NCBI RefSeq assembly: GCF_007990755.1
Contig: NZ_BJXA01000035.1
Span: forward strand, 1 to 64,000
Origin: Nocardia ninae NBRC 108245
Lineage (GTDB): Bacteria > Actinomycetota > Actinomycetes > Mycobacteriales > Mycobacteriaceae
Length of the DNA: 64,000 nt
Reading direction: 5' to 3'
Shown here: piece after piece, positions 1 to 11,973 of the stretch
How positions within the stretch are numbered: the stretch's first letter is position 1
How the letters are laid out: the number at the start of each line of letters is the position of its first letter
The notes under the pieces: generated by a model
The model's input: the letters and a program-made list of their open reading frames with translations, nothing else
Databases searched by the model: none
Told to the model about the DNA's origin: nothing
Position numbers and translations under genes: made by a program

Positions 1-362
1 CGCCGGCGCCCACCCCCCAGCCCGAGCAGCCGCCCGCCGAGACGGTCGCCCCCGAGCGTCCGCAGCCGGTGCCCGCCGAGTCCGCGCCGCCCGCGGACAC
101 CTCGAAGCTCACCGACAAGGACAAGAAGTACCTCGACGCGCTCAAGCAGCAGGGCGTCACCCCGTCCACCCCGGATATCGCGCTGAGCGTGGCGAACTAC
201 GTCTGCCAGGGCACCGCGTCCGGGGCCTCCGATCAGGATCTGATGACCTTCGTGACCGCGATGGCCGGCTCCGATCCCTCCTTCGATCCGGCGAAGATGC
301 CGGTCGAGAAGGCCGGAGAGGTCTACATCAGCGCCGCGAAGCAGACCTACTGCAAGGCGTGA
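1..362 (+). CDS. DUF732-type secreted/cell-wall protein, 5'-truncated by window edge
   Basis: The reading frame is already open at the window edge (frame beginning at base 3) and ends with TGA at 360-362, so the start lies upstream. The visible N-terminal part is a Pro/Ala/Glu-rich linker of about 35 residues. It is followed by a compact helical domain with the pattern of DUF732: a TDKDKKYLDALKQQGV helix, a D-I-A-L stretch, and cysteines in NYVCQG and near the C-terminus (TYCKA) that could form a disulfide. DUF732 proteins of mycobacteria and nocardiae are usually small secreted or surface proteins of unknown function. The gene lies just upstream of the culp6-like hydrolase on the same strand. 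An ATG-less GTG at 69 is possible but unlikely as the start, because the open frame continues upstream. Confidence 0.75.
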   Translation, partial: PAPTPQPEQPPAETVAPERPQPVPAESAPPADTSKLTDKDKKYLDALKQQGVTPSTPDIALSVANYVCQGTASGASDQDLMTFVTAMAGSDPSFDPAKMPVEKAGEVYISAAKQTYCKA

Positions 363-446
363 GCGACGTGAAGGAGCGCGGCGAGTGAACCGGGAACACA
401 GCTGCACCGCAGGCACGACCGCGCCGAGCGCTAGCGAGGCGCAGCT

Positions 447-1433
447 GTGAATGCGCGCCGTGGCGGCACATCCCGCCGGTCGAGGCCGGTGGGATGTCTC
501 CTGCTGATCGGGATCCCCGTCCTGATCATCATCGTGGTGTTGCTGCTGTGGTACCTGCTCGCCGGGCTGCTGCGCCAGCCGAAGCCGGGACCGAAGCCGC
601 CCGAGGAGCCGACCTCGCAACCGGCGAGTTGTCCGGACGTGCAGATGATCTCGGTGCCGGGCACCTGGGAATCCAACAGCAACGACGACCCGCACAACCC
701 GACCGCGAACCCGATCTCGCTGATGCTCAACATCTCCAACCCGGTCGGCCAGCAGTTCCCGAAGGAACGGCTGGACGTGTACACCGTCCCGTACGTCGCG
801 CAGTTCTCCAATCCGATCGCCATCCCGCCGGACGGCCAGCAGTCCTACAACAACAGCCGGTCCGAGGGCACCCAGCGGATGATCGACGCGATGCAGCAGC
901 GGCACCGCGAATGTCCGTTGACCACCTACGTGATCGCCGGGTTCTCGCAGGGCGCGGTGATCGCGGGTGATGTGGCTTCGCAGATCGGCCAGGGCAAGGG
1001 GCCGGTGCCTGCGAACAAGGTGCTCGGCGTGACGCTCATTTCCGATGGCAGGCGCACCGGCGACACCGGTCCCGGTCAGCCCGTCCAGATCGGGGCGGTG
1101 CCCGCGGGCGTCGGTGCCGAGGTCGCGCTGAAGGGGCTCAACGTCCCCGGTATCACGATGACGGGCCCGCGCCCGGGTGGTTTCGGCGAACTGGCCGAAC
1201 GCACCTTCACGATTTGCGCGCAGGGCGACCTGATCTGCGACGCACCGCGCGAAGCACTGAGCCCGTGGAACATCATGGGCAGCGTCGGCGCGCTGGTGCG
1301 TGCGGCGGGCAACCCGGTGCACGCGCTGTACAACGGTTTCATCGTCGACGAGAACGGCACCACCTCCACCCAGTGGGCCGTCAACTGGGCGAACGGCCTC
1401 ATCGAATCGGCACCGCATCCGCCACATTCGTGA
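447..1433 (+). CDS. culp6: Culp6-like cutinase-family lipase/thioesterase of the mycolate locus
   Basis: The 328-residue protein has a short basic N-terminus, one membrane anchor (about residues 16-40, rich in I/V/L), a Pro-rich linker and a cutinase-fold hydrolase domain. The nucleophile elbow is GFSQG with Ser167. A later CAQGDLICDAP segment and a downstream HALY histidine fit the Asp/His of the cutinase triad. The mycobacterial counterpart Rv3802c is an essential envelope phospholipase/thioesterase that precedes fadD32-pks13-accD4, and the same gene order is found here except that an F420-type oxidoreductase lies in between. The start is GTG at 447 (VNARRGG); an upstream GTG cannot be excluded. 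The assignment rests on motif, anchor and synteny; substrate specificity is inferred. Confidence 0.88.
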   Translation: MNARRGGTSRRSRPVGCLLLIGIPVLIIIVVLLLWYLLAGLLRQPKPGPKPPEEPTSQPASCPDVQMISVPGTWESNSNDDPHNPTANPISLMLNISNPVGQQFPKERLDVYTVPYVAQFSNPIAIPPDGQQSYNNSRSEGTQRMIDAMQQRHRECPLTTYVIAGFSQGAVIAGDVASQIGQGKGPVPANKVLGVTLISDGRRTGDTGPGQPVQIGAVPAGVGAEVALKGLNVPGITMTGPRPGGFGELAERTFTICAQGDLICDAPREALSPWNIMGSVGALVRAAGNPVHALYNGFIVDENGTTSTQWAVNWANGLIESAPHPPHS

Positions 1434-1654
1434 GTGCGCGAGCCGGTGATACAGCGTGGAATCGTGAGATTTCACAGTCAGCGCTGAGGTCGGCACGCAG
1501 AAGACCAGTACTGCCCCGACAAGCGCGACTCCCGTTGGACAGCACGCTGTAAAGTGCCGCAGGTGATCGCGACGCAGGTAGCACCGACGCCGTGTTCGGG
1601 ACTTCACCCTGCACCGTCGCGCCCGAGTTTCCTTACAGCCAGGAGCATGAGTTC

Positions 1655-2674
1655 ATGACAGAAGCCGCCGCACCAGCCGGTGAGTTGACCGCGCTGGGTA
1701 CGCCGCTGCGCAGCTTCCGCTTCGCGGCAGCGGGCGAGGGAAATAAGCAAGAGGGTGGCGCCCGCAAGTTCATCCAGACGGCGCAGCAGGCCGAGGAGTA
1801 CGGCTTCGACACCTTCGTCGTGCCGGATCACCTGGGTGACCAGATCGGCCCGATCGCCGCCCTCGGCGCGCTGACCCAGGCCACCGAGAAGATCCGCCTC
1901 GGAACGTCGGTGCTGGCCAACGGTTTCCGGCACCCCGTGGTGCTGGCCAAGGATCTGGCCACCATCGACGTGCTGTCCAAGGGCAGGCTCGAGGTCGGTC
2001 TCGGCGCGGGCTGGAAGCAGGACGAGTTCGTCGCCGCGGGTCTGCCCTATGAGACGCCCGGTGTTCGGCTCGCGAAGCTGGACGAGGCGCTGACCATCCT
2101 GGACGTGCTGCTGCGCGGCCAGGAGTGCACCTTCGAGGGCAAGTACTACCAAGTACAGGGCATCAAGGGCACGCCGAGGCCACGGCAGGGTCCGCGCCCG
2201 CCGATCTGCACCGGCGGCGGCGGTCCGAAGATGCTGCGGCTGGCCGCCAAGCACGCCGACATCATCTCGGTCGTGCCGGTGACCACCAAGAACGGTAAAG
2301 GCCTCTTGTCGGGCATCACGCTCGAGAAGACGATCGAGAAGGTGAACCTGATCCGCGAGGCCGCGGGCGACCGGTTCGCCGATATCGAGCTGAACTGGGC
2401 CATCACCGCCATCGTCATCACCGACGATCGCGAGAAGACCGCTGAGATGGCGCTTTCCGCGATCGACCGCGGTCTGCACCCGGATCTCGAGGTGGACGTG
2501 AAGCTTTCGGTCGAGGACATCTTGAACTCGCCGTACGTGGCCATCGGCAGCTTCGAAGAAATCGCCGAGCAGATCCGTCGTGTGCGCCAACTCACCTCGA
2601 TGTCGTATGTCGGGGTCTTTCCCACCCAGATGGACGCATTCGCCCCCGTTATTCCCCTGCTGCGAGACGAGTGA
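1655..2674 (+). CDS. LLM-class F420-dependent oxidoreductase
   Basis: A 339-residue TIM-barrel protein of the luciferase-like monooxygenase superfamily. Typical stretches are FVVPDHLGDQIGP near residue 55, the LGTSVLANGFRHPVVLAKDLAT region, LSKGRLEVGLGAGW and a glycine-rich PPICTGGGGPKMLRLAAKHAD segment that in this family contacts the cofactor phosphate. The protein resembles the actinobacterial subgroup that uses F420; the substrate is unknown. The start ATG at 1655 is chosen because AGGAG at 1641-1645 sits 9 bases upstream; a longer in-frame reading from 1592 has no ribosome binding site. It interrupts the culp6-fadD32 neighbourhood known from mycobacteria, but nothing in the sequence shows a role in mycolate synthesis. 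Confidence 0.85.
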   Translation: MTEAAAPAGELTALGTPLRSFRFAAAGEGNKQEGGARKFIQTAQQAEEYGFDTFVVPDHLGDQIGPIAALGALTQATEKIRLGTSVLANGFRHPVVLAKDLATIDVLSKGRLEVGLGAGWKQDEFVAAGLPYETPGVRLAKLDEALTILDVLLRGQECTFEGKYYQVQGIKGTPRPRQGPRPPICTGGGGPKMLRLAAKHADIISVVPVTTKNGKGLLSGITLEKTIEKVNLIREAAGDRFADIELNWAITAIVITDDREKTAEMALSAIDRGLHPDLEVDVKLSVEDILNSPYVAIGSFEEIAEQIRRVRQLTSMSYVGVFPTQMDAFAPVIPLLRDE

Positions 2675-2865
2675 GCCGGTCTTCTCTGTAACATGACTCT
2701 GGTTTGAGTACATCTAGCCGATAGCGGTCACCGCGCAGACCGCCCAATAACTGCAGGCTGACTCGAGCACTTGGAGCCACCCGCGGGCGAAAGCGAGTCG
2801 GGGCCTCACAGGTAACAACGGCGTTGTCGCCGTCTTGCTGCGTGTGCCTCGGAGGAGAAGAAGGA

Positions 2866-4779
2866 ATGGAAGAGACTTTCGACGACTACCTGGACGAGAC
2901 CGGGAACATCCGAATTCCCGAGGATCACACCCTGGTCGATCACGTCGAGAAGCACACCCGGAACGACGCGAACACTCTGGCGTACCGCTACATCGATTAC
3001 TCGCGTGAGCGTGATGGCGAGGCGCAGGAACTGACGTGGCGTGAGTTCGGCATTCGGCTGCGCGCGGTGGCCGCTCGACTGCAGCAGGTGACCAACCCGG
3101 GCGACCGGGTCGCGATCCTCGCGCCGCAGGGCCTGGATTACGTGATCTCCTTCTTCGCCGCGATCTACGCGGGCACCATCTCGGTGCCCCTGTTCGACCC
3201 GGACGAGCCTGGTCACACCGACCGCCTGCACGCCGTGCTCGGCGACTGCGAACCCGCCGCGATCCTGACCGCCAGCTCCTCGGCGGCCGGTGTGCGGCAG
3301 TTCTTCCGGTCGCTGCCCGCCGCGCAGCGCCCGCGCATCATCGCGGTCGACGCGATCCCGGACAGTGTCGGCGAGGGCTGGGTGCGCCCGGACATCGCCA
3401 TCGACGACATCGCCTACCTGCAGTACACCTCGGGCTCGACCCGTACTCCGGCCGGTGTGGAGATCACCCACCGCGCGGTCGGCACCAACCTGCTGCAGAT
3501 GGTCGACGCGATCAACCTGGACTGGAACTCGCGCGGCGTCACCTGGCTGCCGCTGTTCCACGACATGGGTCTGCTGACGGTGATCCTGCCCGCGGTCGGC
3601 GGCAAGTACATCACCATCATGTCGCCGAGCGCGTTCGTGCGCCGCCCGTACCGCTGGATCAAGGAACTCGCCGCGCAGTCCGACGGCGCCGGAACCTTCG
3701 CCGCCGCACCGAATTTCGCGTTCGAGCACGCTGCGGCGCGTGGCCTGCCGAAGAACGGCGAGTCGCTGGATCTGTCGAACGTGATCGGCCTGATCAACGG
3801 CAGCGAGCCGGTGACCACCTCCTCGATGAAGAAGTTCAACGAGGCGTTCGCGCCCTACGGCCTACCCAAGACCGCGATCAAGCCCTGCTACGGCATGGCC
3901 GAGGCAACACTGTTCGTGTCCGCGACCAAGGCCGAGGACGAAGCGAAGGTCACCTACGTCGACCGCCACGAGCTCAACGCGGGCCGCATGGTCAAGGTCG
4001 AGCCGGGCTCGGAGAACGCCATCGCGCAGGTCTCCTGCGGTTACGTCGCGCTGTCGCAGTGGGCCGTGATCGTCGACCCGGAGACCGTCGAGGCCGACGG
4101 CGGGCACGAGCAGCCCGACGGCCGGGTCGGTGAGATCTGGTTGCACGGCAACAACATGGGCATCGGGTACTGGGGCAGGCCGGACGAAACCGCCGCGACC
4201 TTCCAGAACAAGGTCTCGCACCGGCTACCCGAGGGTAGCCACGCCGAAGGCACCGACCGCGACGCCAACTGGATGCGCACCGGCGACTACGGCGTGTACC
4301 TGGACGGCGAGCTGTACATCACCGGGCGGGTGAAGGACCTGGTGATCGTCGACGGCCGCAACCACTACCCGCAGGACCTCGAGTTCTCCGCGCAGGAAGC
4401 CTCCAAGGCGCTACGCCCCGGCTTCGTCGCCGCGTTCTCGGTGCCCGCGAACCAGCTACCCGCGCTCGTCTTCGACCAGGGCAGCCACTCCGGACTCAAG
4501 TTCGACGCCGACGACGCCTCCGAGCAGCTGGTCATCGTGGCCGAACGCGGCCCGGGCGCGGGCAAGGCCGATCCACTACCCATCGCCGACGAGGTGCGCG
4601 CCGCAGTCGCGTCGCGCCACGGCGTGACCGTTCGAGACGTACTGCTGGTTCCCGCGGGTTCCATCCCGCGCACCTCCAGCGGCAAGATCGCCCGGCGGGC
4701 CTGCAAGGCCGCCTACCTCGAGGGAACGCTGCGGGGTGGTTACACCCAGCAGGCGTTCCCCGATGCACCGGAAGAGTAA
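2866..4779 (+). CDS. fadD32: FadD32, long-chain fatty acyl-AMP ligase loading Pks13
   Basis: A 637-residue member of the ANL superfamily. It activates meromycolic acids as acyl-adenylates and passes them to the N-terminal ACP of Pks13. Visible signatures are the adenylation P-loop [56 protein letters not shown], and the C-terminal [14 protein letters not shown] with the catalytic lysine region. Some upstream-starting readings are possible, but ATG at 2866 is preceded by a strong GGAGGAG at 2851-2857. It is followed 73 bases later by pks13 and then accD4, the arrangement found in all mycolate producers. This protein family is a fatty-acyl-AMP ligase rather than a CoA ligase. The recognition is confident from both motifs and synteny. 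Confidence 0.97.
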   Translation: MEETFDDYLDETGNIRIPEDHTLVDHVEKHTRNDANTLAYRYIDYSRERDGEAQELTWREFGIRLRAVAARLQQVTNPGDRVAILAPQGLDYVISFFAAIYAGTISVPLFDPDEPGHTDRLHAVLGDCEPAAILTASSSAAGVRQFFRSLPAAQRPRIIAVDAIPDSVGEGWVRPDIAIDDIAYLQYTSGSTRTPAGVEITHRAVGTNLLQMVDAINLDWNSRGVTWLPLFHDMGLLTVILPAVGGKYITIMSPSAFVRRPYRWIKELAAQSDGAGTFAAAPNFAFEHAAARGLPKNGESLDLSNVIGLINGSEPVTTSSMKKFNEAFAPYGLPKTAIKPCYGMAEATLFVSATKAEDEAKVTYVDRHELNAGRMVKVEPGSENAIAQVSCGYVALSQWAVIVDPETVEADGGHEQPDGRVGEIWLHGNNMGIGYWGRPDETAATFQNKVSHRLPEGSHAEGTDRDANWMRTGDYGVYLDGELYITGRVKDLVIVDGRNHYPQDLEFSAQEASKALRPGFVAAFSVPANQLPALVFDQGSHSGLKFDADDASEQLVIVAERGPGAGKADPLPIADEVRAAVASRHGVTVRDVLLVPAGSIPRTSSGKIARRACKAAYLEGTLRGGYTQQAFPDAPEE

Positions 4780-4852
4780 TTGCCCAGGGGTGGCCTCGGA
4801 CAGCCGACATTCGCGGTGCGCCCGGTACGCAGACAGGTAGCTTGAGGAATTG

Positions 4853-7800
4853 ATGGCTGACAACGAGGGCACGTCCACCACGACGACCGAATCCCTGCCC
4901 GCCGACGCGGACGCCGACCAGGCATCCGCGCAGGTGGCCGCTGCCTCCACCGAGGTTTCCGGCGCGCAGACCGACATGACGGTGTCGGAGCTGCGGGACT
5001 GGCTGCGCAACTGGGTTGCCGAGGCGACCGGGCAACCTATCGAGCAGATCAGTGTCGACCGGCCGATGGAGGAGTTCGGGCTTGCCTCGCGCGACGCCAT
5101 CGCGCTCGTTGGCGACATCGAGGATCTGACTGGCGTGGTGCTCACGGCGACCGCCTACTTTCAGCATCCGACGATCGCCTCGCTGGCCGAGATGGTCATC
5201 AACGGCGAGCCGGAGATTGCCGAAGAGGCATCCGACGATGCCTTCTACACTGCGGGCCACACGCCGGGCGACGCTCACGACATCGCCATCATCGGCTTGT
5301 CCACCCGGCTGCCCGGAGCGGGCGACACCCCGGAGTCGACCTGGGAGTTCCTCATCGGTCGCGGCGACGCGATCCGTGAGCTGCCCGAGGGCCGGTGGGA
5401 GGAGTTCTCCAGCAACCCTGCCGCGGCCAAGGCGATCGCCGAAGGCAACACGCTCGGCGGCTATCTCGACCAGGACGTGGTCAAAGGCTTCGACGCAGAG
5501 TTCTTCGCGATGTCGCCCATCGAGGTCGAACGGGTCGATCCCCAACAGCGCCTGATGATGGAGCTGACCTGGGAGGCATTGGAGCACGCCCGGATTCCCG
5601 CGAGTGAGCTCAAGGGCGCGCCGGTCGGTATGTTTATCGGCTCTTCTACCAGTGACTTCATGCTGATCGCCGCCCTGGGGCTTGGCGCCGACCAGGGGCC
5701 GAACGTGCCCGTTTCCGCGCAGGCGTACGGAATCAGCGGCAGCTCGAGCGGCATCATCGCGAACCGGGTCTCCTACTTCTATGACTTCCGTGGCCCCTCG
5801 GTCACTGTCGATACCGCGTGCTCATCGACCCTGGTCGCGGTGCATCAAGCGGTGCGCGCATTGCGCGAGGGTGACGCCGATGTGGCCCTGGCCGGTGGCG
5901 TCAACATGATCCTGGCTCCGATGGCCACCCTCGGCTTCGATCTCGGCGGCGGCGTCGCCAAGAACGGCCGGGTCAAGGCGTTCTCATCCGACGCCGACGG
6001 CATGGTCCGCTCCGAAGGCGCAGGGCTGTTCGTACTCAAGCGCCTCGCCGACGCCGAACGCGATGGCGATCGAATCATGGCCGTGATCAAGGGTTCCGCG
6101 GTCAACAGTGACGGCCGCTCCAACGGCCTGTACGCGCCGAACCCCGATGCTCAGGCCGATGTGCTGCGCCGGGCGTACCGGGACGCGGGCATCGTGCCGT
6201 CCACCGTCGACTACATCGAGGCGCACGGCACCGGCACCCCGCTCGGCGATCCGATCGAGGCCGATGCGCTGGCCAAGGTGGTCGGCCGTGGTCGCGACAA
6301 GGACAAGCCCGCGCTGCTCGGTTCGGCGAAGACCAACTTCGGTCACCTGGAGTCCGGTGCGGGTGCAGCCAGCTTGGCCAAGGTGCTGATGGGCTTGCAG
6401 CACAACATCATTCCGCCGAACATCAACTATGCGGGCCCCAACCCCTACATCCCGTGGGCTCAGTCGAATCTCGAGGTAGTCGTCGAGCCGACGGAATTCC
6501 CGCGTTACAGCGGCAAGGCGACCATCGGTATCTCCGGCTTCGGCTTCGGCGGCACCAATGCCCATGTCGTTGTGCAGGAATACGTTCCAACTTCGGCCGA
6601 GGCGGTAGCGGCCCCCGAGCTGGCACCTGCGGGCGAGGACGCGGCGGTCGCCTCCGCTGTCGCCGCACCGGATGCCGAACTCGACGACGAGACAACCGAC
6701 GTGGCCGCGGAAGCGGATGCGGTTGTCGATGAAGCGTCCCGAGCCGACATCGAAACGTCCGCGCCCGTCGCGGAAGCCACGGTTTCGGTCGTGGAAAGCG
6801 TTGCTCCCGTTGCCGAATGGACCGCCGAGCGCACCGAGCCGCTGCCGGTGATCCTGCCGGTCTCCGGCTACCTGCCCTCGCGCAGGCGTCGCGCCGCCGC
6901 CGAGCTCGCCGACTGGCTGGAATCCGAAGTGGGCCACAATGTTTCGCTCGAGGATGTGGCACGGTCGCTGGCCAAGCGCAGCCACTGGCGTTCGCGCGGC
7001 GTGGTGCTCGCGACCACCCATGAGGAGGCCATCGCCGGCCTGCGCGCCATCGCGGCGGGCAAGCCCGGTGCCGGTGTATTCACCGCCGACGCGCCTGCGG
7101 TCATGGGCCCGGTCTGGGTGCTCTCGGGCTTCGGCGCGCAGCACCGCAAGATGGCCAAGCGGCTCTACCTGGAGAATTCGATCTTCGCCAAGGCAGTCGA
7201 CGAGGTCGACGAGCTGGTGCAGGACGAGGCCGGGTACTCGGTGCGTGAGCTGTTCCTCGATGACAGCCAGGACTACAACGTCGGCACCTCGCAGGTCGGC
7301 ATCTTCACCATCCAGATCGGCTTGGCGGCGTTGCTGCGTGCGCACGGTGCCCAACCCGAGGCGGTGATCGGCCATTCGATGGGCGAGGTCGCCGAGGCAT
7401 ACATCGCCGGTGGTCTCGCTCTGGAGGACGCGGTGCGGGTCATCTGCGCGCGCTCGCGGCTGATGTACGAGGGCGAGCAGATGATCACCGATGACGACGT
7501 GCGCAACATGGCGCTCGTCGAATACAGCGCCGAGGACATCGAAAAGCTGCTCGCCGAGTACCCGGACGTCGAGGTCGGCGTGTACGCGGCACCGACCAAC
7601 ACCGTTATCGGCGGTCCGCAGGACCAAGTCGCGGCGATCGTGGCGCGGGTCGAAGCGGCGGGCAAGTTCGCGAGGGTGCTGCAGACCCGCGGCGCGGGCC
7701 ACACCTCACAGATGGACCCCCTGCTCGGCGAGTTGGCGGCGGAGCTGGCCGGTATCGAGCCGACCAAGCTGAAGACCGGTCTCTACTCGACGGTGCAAAA

Positions 7801-10345
7801 GGAGCAGTACTACCGCCCGGGCAGCGATCCGGTGCACACCGAGGACTACTGGGTCAAGAACATGCGCGGCAGCGTGTACTTCACCAATGCGGTGAAACTC
7901 GCGGTGGATGCCGGGCACACCACCTTCTTGGAGCTCGCTCCGAATTCCGTTGCGCTGATGCAGGTGCTCGGTACGACTTTCGCGGCGGGCCTGCCCAATG
8001 CGCAACTCATCCCGACGCTCAAGCGCAAAGAGGACGAGGCGAGCGGCGTGATCGGCGCCCTCGCCCAGCTCTATGTGCACGGGCATCAGGTCGACCTGTC
8101 GTCGCTGCTGTCCCCTGGCGACTACGCCGACATTCCACGAACCAGGTTCGTGCGCAAGGAGTTCTGGCCGAAGGTTTCGCTGGCTGCGACCGGAAGCACC
8201 GGGGTGCCCGGTGTTCACGTGGCGCTGCCGGACGGTAGGCACGCGTGGGAAGTGCCGGCCGAGTCGGTCACCGACCTCGCCGCACTGGTGAATGCCGCTG
8301 CGGCACAGGTGCTCAGCGATGTATCGCTCGGCGCGTCGATTCCGCACGCTGTGGTTCCGGCCACCGGCACGCTGACCACCACGCTGACCCCGCACCCCGG
8401 CGGCGCCTCGGTGCAGGTGCATGCCAAGGAGGGCAACGCCTTCCGGCTGCTGTTCGACGCCGTGGTCACCTCCGGTGCGCCGCTGCCCGAATCCGTTGTG
8501 GCCGAGGCTGTTCCGGCGGTCACGGCAGTCGCGACCACGGGTGATGCGGATCTAGAGGTCGTCGAAACCTTCGGTGAGCGCTGGGATCCCAACGGCACCC
8601 AGCCGCTGGAGGACCGCCTCGCACTGATCGTCGCCGAGTCGATGGGTTACGCGGTCGAGGACCTCCCGATGGAGATCCCGCTGATGGAACTCGGTCTCGA
8701 CTCGCTGATGGCCATGCGCATCAAGAACCGCGTCGAGTACGAGTTCGACATCCCGCAGCTGCAGATCCAGGCCGTGCGCGACGCCAACCTGACCGAGGTC
8801 GGCAAGGTGCTGCGCTACGCCATCGACCATCGCGAAGAAATGCTCGCGGTGGCCGAGCGGCAGGCCGCGGGTGAAGAGATCGTGGTCGACAGCAACTTCA
8901 TCGCCGCCGCCCGCGCGGCCGTCGAAGCCGGTGCGGACCCGGCCGCCGCGGTCACCGAAGCGGCTGCCGCCGAAGGTGTTTCGCTGGACGTCGAGACCAC
9001 GTCGGTGCAGGCGGAGGCCGAGCAGATCGTCGCGCAGGCGGAGACGGCCGCGGGCATCACCGGTGCCGCCGCCGGTACTGCGACGCCCGCTCCGGTTTCG
9101 CCGGAGCAGTCCGCCGCGGCAAATGCGAAGGAAGCGGCGAACGAGCGGGCGCTCGACAGTCAGGACACCACTGCGGTGGGTGCCGCCGAATCGGTTGCCG
9201 CACAGGCGGCTCCGGCTGCCGGAGCAGCGGCGATGGAGTCAGTGTTCGGTGCGCAGCAATCGGGCGACGAAGATGATGTGCCGCCGCGCGACGCTGCCGA
9301 ACGACTGACGTTCGCTACCTGGGCGGTCGTGACCGGAAAGTCGGCGGGGGGCATCTTCAACACCTTGCCGATCCTCGACGAAGACACTGCCGAGAAGCTG
9401 GCTGCCCGACTCACCGATCGGGTCAAAGCCGAGGTCACCCTCGATGACGTGCTGGACTGCGAGACCATCGAGCAACTGGCCGACATCGTGCGTACCTTGC
9501 AAGACAGTGGCGCTGACGTCGACGGCTTCGTTCGCCCGCTGCGTGCACGCGTGGATGGCTCGAACGCGGTGCCGGTCTTCGTATTCCACCCGGCTGGCGG
9601 CAACACCCTTGTGTACGAACCGCTGCTGAAGCGCCTTCCCGCAGACACCCCGATGTACGGCTTCGAGCGGGTCGATGGTGCCATCGAGGAGCGGGCCCGT
9701 CAGTACGTGCCGGAGCTGCGCAAGTTGCAGGGCGATGGACCGTTCGTGCTCTACGGCTGGTCCCTCGGCGCGGTGCTCGCCATGGCCTGCGCGCAACTGC
9801 TGCGCGCTGAGGGCGCGGACGTCCGCGTGGTCGGCCTGATCGACCTGGCAATCCCGAGCGAGCCCGAGGACAACAGTCCCGAGGAGCGGGTGCGTCGCAT
9901 CGAGCGGTACCAGGCCTTCGCGAAGAAGACCTACGGCGTCGACGGTGAACTCCCGCCGGAGCAGCTGAAGGAACTCGCCCAGGCGGGCGACGAGGAACAG
10001 TTCAAGATGATCTCGGACCTCATCAAGATCAGCGGCGCGAAGATCCCCGGCGGCGTGCTCGAGCACCAAAAGACCTCGTGGATCGAAAACCGTGCGCTGC
10101 AACAGGTCCGGCCGACTCAGTACGACGGTGACGTGGTGCTCTATCTCGCCGATCGCTACCACGACGGTGCGATCGAGCTGGAGCCGCGCTACGCAGAACG
10201 ACTGCCGAACGGTGGTTGGGACGAGTACCTTTCCAACCTGGAGATCGTCCACATCCCGGGCGATCACCTGCAGATAGTCGACGAACCACGGATCGGAAAG
10301 ATCGGAGCCGACCTCGCCGCGAAGCTGGCGGCAATCGCCCCTTAG
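4853..10345 (+). CDS. pks13: Pks13 polyketide synthase, mycolic acid condensase
   Basis: A 1,830-residue type I PKS that performs the final Claisen-type condensation of mycolic acid synthesis. Domain order: N-terminal ACP (phosphopantetheine Ser79 in an FGLASRD motif), ketosynthase from about 140 to 580 (catalytic Cys323 in VDTACSS, histidines in EAHGTGTP and KTNFGH), acyltransferase with Ser842 in GHSMGEV, second ACP (Ser1284 in LGLDSLM) and a C-terminal thioesterase with Ser1637 in GWSLG and a late histidine in PGDHLQI. Two long Ala/Glu/Val-rich linkers separate KS from AT (about 580-665) and ACP2 from TE (about 1345-1465), making it somewhat longer than the mycobacterial enzyme. ATG 4853 is preceded by GAGGA at 4844-4848; a TTG at 4850 is a weaker alternative. 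It lies between fadD32 and accD4. Confidence 0.98.
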   Translation: MADNEGTSTTTTESLPADADADQASAQVAAASTEVSGAQTDMTVSELRDWLRNWVAEATGQPIEQISVDRPMEEFGLASRDAIALVGDIEDLTGVVLTATAYFQHPTIASLAEMVINGEPEIAEEASDDAFYTAGHTPGDAHDIAIIGLSTRLPGAGDTPESTWEFLIGRGDAIRELPEGRWEEFSSNPAAAKAIAEGNTLGGYLDQDVVKGFDAEFFAMSPIEVERVDPQQRLMMELTWEALEHARIPASELKGAPVGMFIGSSTSDFMLIAALGLGADQGPNVPVSAQAYGISGSSSGIIANRVSYFYDFRGPSVTVDTACSSTLVAVHQAVRALREGDADVALAGGVNMILAPMATLGFDLGGGVAKNGRVKAFSSDADGMVRSEGAGLFVLKRLADAERDGDRIMAVIKGSAVNSDGRSNGLYAPNPDAQADVLRRAYRDAGIVPSTVDYIEAHGTGTPLGDPIEADALAKVVGRGRDKDKPALLGSAKTNFGHLESGAGAASLAKVLMGLQHNIIPPNINYAGPNPYIPWAQSNLEVVVEPTEFPRYSGKATIGISGFGFGGTNAHVVVQEYVPTSAEAVAAPELAPAGEDAAVASAVAAPDAELDDETTDVAAEADAVVDEASRADIETSAPVAEATVSVVESVAPVAEWTAERTEPLPVILPVSGYLPSRRRRAAAELADWLESEVGHNVSLEDVARSLAKRSHWRSRGVVLATTHEEAIAGLRAIAAGKPGAGVFTADAPAVMGPVWVLSGFGAQHRKMAKRLYLENSIFAKAVDEVDELVQDEAGYSVRELFLDDSQDYNVGTSQVGIFTIQIGLAALLRAHGAQPEAVIGHSMGEVAEAYIAGGLALEDAVRVICARSRLMYEGEQMITDDDVRNMALVEYSAEDIEKLLAEYPDVEVGVYAAPTNTVIGGPQDQVAAIVARVEAAGKFARVLQTRGAGHTSQMDPLLGELAAELAGIEPTKLKTGLYSTVQKEQYYRPGSDPVHTEDYWVKNMRGSVYFTNAVKLAVDAGHTTFLELAPNSVALMQVLGTTFAAGLPNAQLIPTLKRKEDEASGVIGALAQLYVHGHQVDLSSLLSPGDYADIPRTRFVRKEFWPKVSLAATGSTGVPGVHVALPDGRHAWEVPAESVTDLAALVNAAAAQVLSDVSLGASIPHAVVPATGTLTTTLTPHPGGASVQVHAKEGNAFRLLFDAVVTSGAPLPESVVAEAVPAVTAVATTGDADLEVVETFGERWDPNGTQPLEDRLALIVAESMGYAVEDLPMEIPLMELGLDSLMAMRIKNRVEYEFDIPQLQIQAVRDANLTEVGKVLRYAIDHREEMLAVAERQAAGEEIVVDSNFIAAARAAVEAGADPAAAVTEAAAAEGVSLDVETTSVQAEAEQIVAQAETAAGITGAAAGTATPAPVSPEQSAAANAKEAANERALDSQDTTAVGAAESVAAQAAPAAGAAAMESVFGAQQSGDEDDVPPRDAAERLTFATWAVVTGKSAGGIFNTLPILDEDTAEKLAARLTDRVKAEVTLDDVLDCETIEQLADIVRTLQDSGADVDGFVRPLRARVDGSNAVPVFVFHPAGGNTLVYEPLLKRLPADTPMYGFERVDGAIEERARQYVPELRKLQGDGPFVLYGWSLGAVLAMACAQLLRAEGADVRVVGLIDLAIPSEPEDNSPEERVRRIERYQAFAKKTYGVDGELPPEQLKELAQAGDEEQFKMISDLIKISGAKIPGGVLEHQKTSWIENRALQQVRPTQYDGDVVLYLADRYHDGAIELEPRYAERLPNGGWDEYLSNLEIVHIPGDHLQIVDEPRIGKIGADLAAKLAAIAP

Positions 10346-10371
10346 CGGGTGCGCCTTACGAAAGGGACGAA

Positions 10372-11916
10372 GTGAGCACTACTGCCGAGAAGCTCGCCGA
10401 CCTGCGTAAAAGGATGGATCTAGCGCAGGAACCGGCGGGTGAAGCGGGGGTGGCGAAGCGGGCGAAGAAGGGGATTCCCAGCGCCCGTGAACGGATCAAC
10501 ATGCTGCTCGATCCGGGTACCTTCGTGGAAATCGGTGCGCTGGTGCGCAAGCCGGGTGACCCCACCGCGCTCTACGGCGACGGCGTGGTCACCGGGCACG
10601 GCCTGGTCGAGGGTCGGCCGGTGGCGGTGTTCTCACACGACCAGACCGTCTACGGCGGCTCGGTCGGCGAGATGTTCGGCCGCAAGGTCGCCGGGATCAT
10701 GGAGTACGCGGCCAAGGTCGGTTGCCCGGTGGTCGGCATCAACGATTCCGGCGGCGCGCGCGTGCAGGAGGCGGTGACCTCGCTCGCCTGGTACGCCGAG
10801 CTGGGTCGCAGGCAGGAACCGCTGTCCGGTCTGGTGCCGCAGATCTCGATGATCCTCGGCAAGTGCGCGGGCGGCGCGGTGTACGCCCCGATCAACACCG
10901 ACGTGGTGGTGGCGACCGAAGAGGCGTACATGTTCGTCACCGGCCCCAAGGTGATCCGCGAGGTCACCGGCGAGGACGTCAGCCTCGAGGAGCTCGGCGG
11001 CGCGCAGAGCCAGGCCGAGTACGGCAACATCCATCATGTCGCACCGGACGAGAAGTCGGCGTTCGGGTGGGTGCGCGACTACCTGAGCTTCCTGCCGACC
11101 AGCTGTCAGGAGCTGGCGCCGATCGTGAACCCCGGCCTGGAGCCGGAGCTCACCGACAGCGACCGGGAATTGAATTCCCTGGTGCCGGACTCGGATAACG
11201 CCGCCTACGACATGCACGACATCCTGCTGCGGATCTTCGACGACGGCGGTTTCCACGAGATCGGCGCCACCGCCGGCCGCAACATGATCACCGGCTTCGC
11301 CCGCGTTGACGGCCGTCCTGTCGGTGTCGTGGCGAACCAGCCGATGGTCTACGCGGGCGCGCTGGACGCGCGGGCCTCGGACAAGGCGGCGCATTTCGTG
11401 CGGCTGTGCGATGCGTTCGAGATCCCGCTGGTCTTCATCGTCGACACCCCCGGCTTCCTGCCCGGGGTGGAGCAGGAGAAGATCGGCGTGATCAAGCGCG
11501 GCGGCCGGTTCCTGTTCTCCTTCGTGGAGGCGACCGTGCCGAAAGTCACTGTGGTGATTCGCAAGTCGTACGGCGGCGGCTACGCGGTGATGGGCTCCAA
11601 GCAGCTCGGCGCCGACGTGAATCTGGCCTGGCCGACCGCGCGCATCGCGGTGATGGGCGCCGAGAGCGCGGTGAGCCTGATCGGCGGTAAGCAGATCGAG
11701 GCGGCGCCGGAGGAACAGCGGGCGGCCGTGCGCCAGCAGATGATCGACTTCTACAACGCCACCATGGCGACGCCGTGGGTGGCCGCCGAACGCGGCTACA
11801 TCGACGCGGTGATCGAGCCCGCCAACACCCGGTTGGAACTGCGCAAAGCCTTGCAGCTGCTGCGCGACAAGTCGCTCGCGCGCAACCCGCGCAAGCACCA
11901 CCTGCTGCCGCTCTGA
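10372..11916 (+). CDS. accD4: AccD4 acyl-CoA carboxylase carboxyltransferase (beta) subunit
   Basis: A 514-residue biotin-dependent carboxyltransferase. In mycolate producers AccD4 works with AccA3, AccD5 and AccE to carboxylate the long-chain acyl-CoA that becomes the alpha branch extender used by Pks13. Visible elements are [23 protein letters not shown], the [11 protein letters not shown] region, [20 protein letters not shown] forming one oxyanion hole, and in the C-terminal half [21 protein letters not shown] and [19 protein letters not shown]. Start GTG 10372 (VSTTAEKL) lies 26 bases after the pks13 stop behind an AAAGGGA sequence at 10361-10367, so it is probably co-transcribed with pks13. 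A strong terminator follows at 11922-11957. Confidence 0.95.
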   Translation: MSTTAEKLADLRKRMDLAQEPAGEAGVAKRAKKGIPSARERINMLLDPGTFVEIGALVRKPGDPTALYGDGVVTGHGLVEGRPVAVFSHDQTVYGGSVGEMFGRKVAGIMEYAAKVGCPVVGINDSGGARVQEAVTSLAWYAELGRRQEPLSGLVPQISMILGKCAGGAVYAPINTDVVVATEEAYMFVTGPKVIREVTGEDVSLEELGGAQSQAEYGNIHHVAPDEKSAFGWVRDYLSFLPTSCQELAPIVNPGLEPELTDSDRELNSLVPDSDNAAYDMHDILLRIFDDGGFHEIGATAGRNMITGFARVDGRPVGVVANQPMVYAGALDARASDKAAHFVRLCDAFEIPLVFIVDTPGFLPGVEQEKIGVIKRGGRFLFSFVEATVPKVTVVIRKSYGGGYAVMGSKQLGADVNLAWPTARIAVMGAESAVSLIGGKQIEAAPEEQRAAVRQQMIDFYNATMATPWVAAERGYIDAVIEPANTRLELRKALQLLRDKSLARNPRKHHLLPL

Positions 11917-11921
11917 CGCCG

Positions 11922-11957
11922 GAATCGGGCCGCATCCGTTGCGGCGCGGCCCGATTC
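11922..11957. terminator. Bidirectional terminator between accD4 and the cyclophilin gene
   Basis: A perfect 12-bp inverted repeat, GAATCGGGCCGC at 11922-11933 and its complement at 11946-11957, has a 12-base loop. It begins 5 bases after the accD4 stop and lies 16 bases beyond the stop of the convergent gene, so it can serve both transcripts. Confidence 0.8.
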
Positions 11958-11973
11958 ACCGAGGTCGGTCAGC

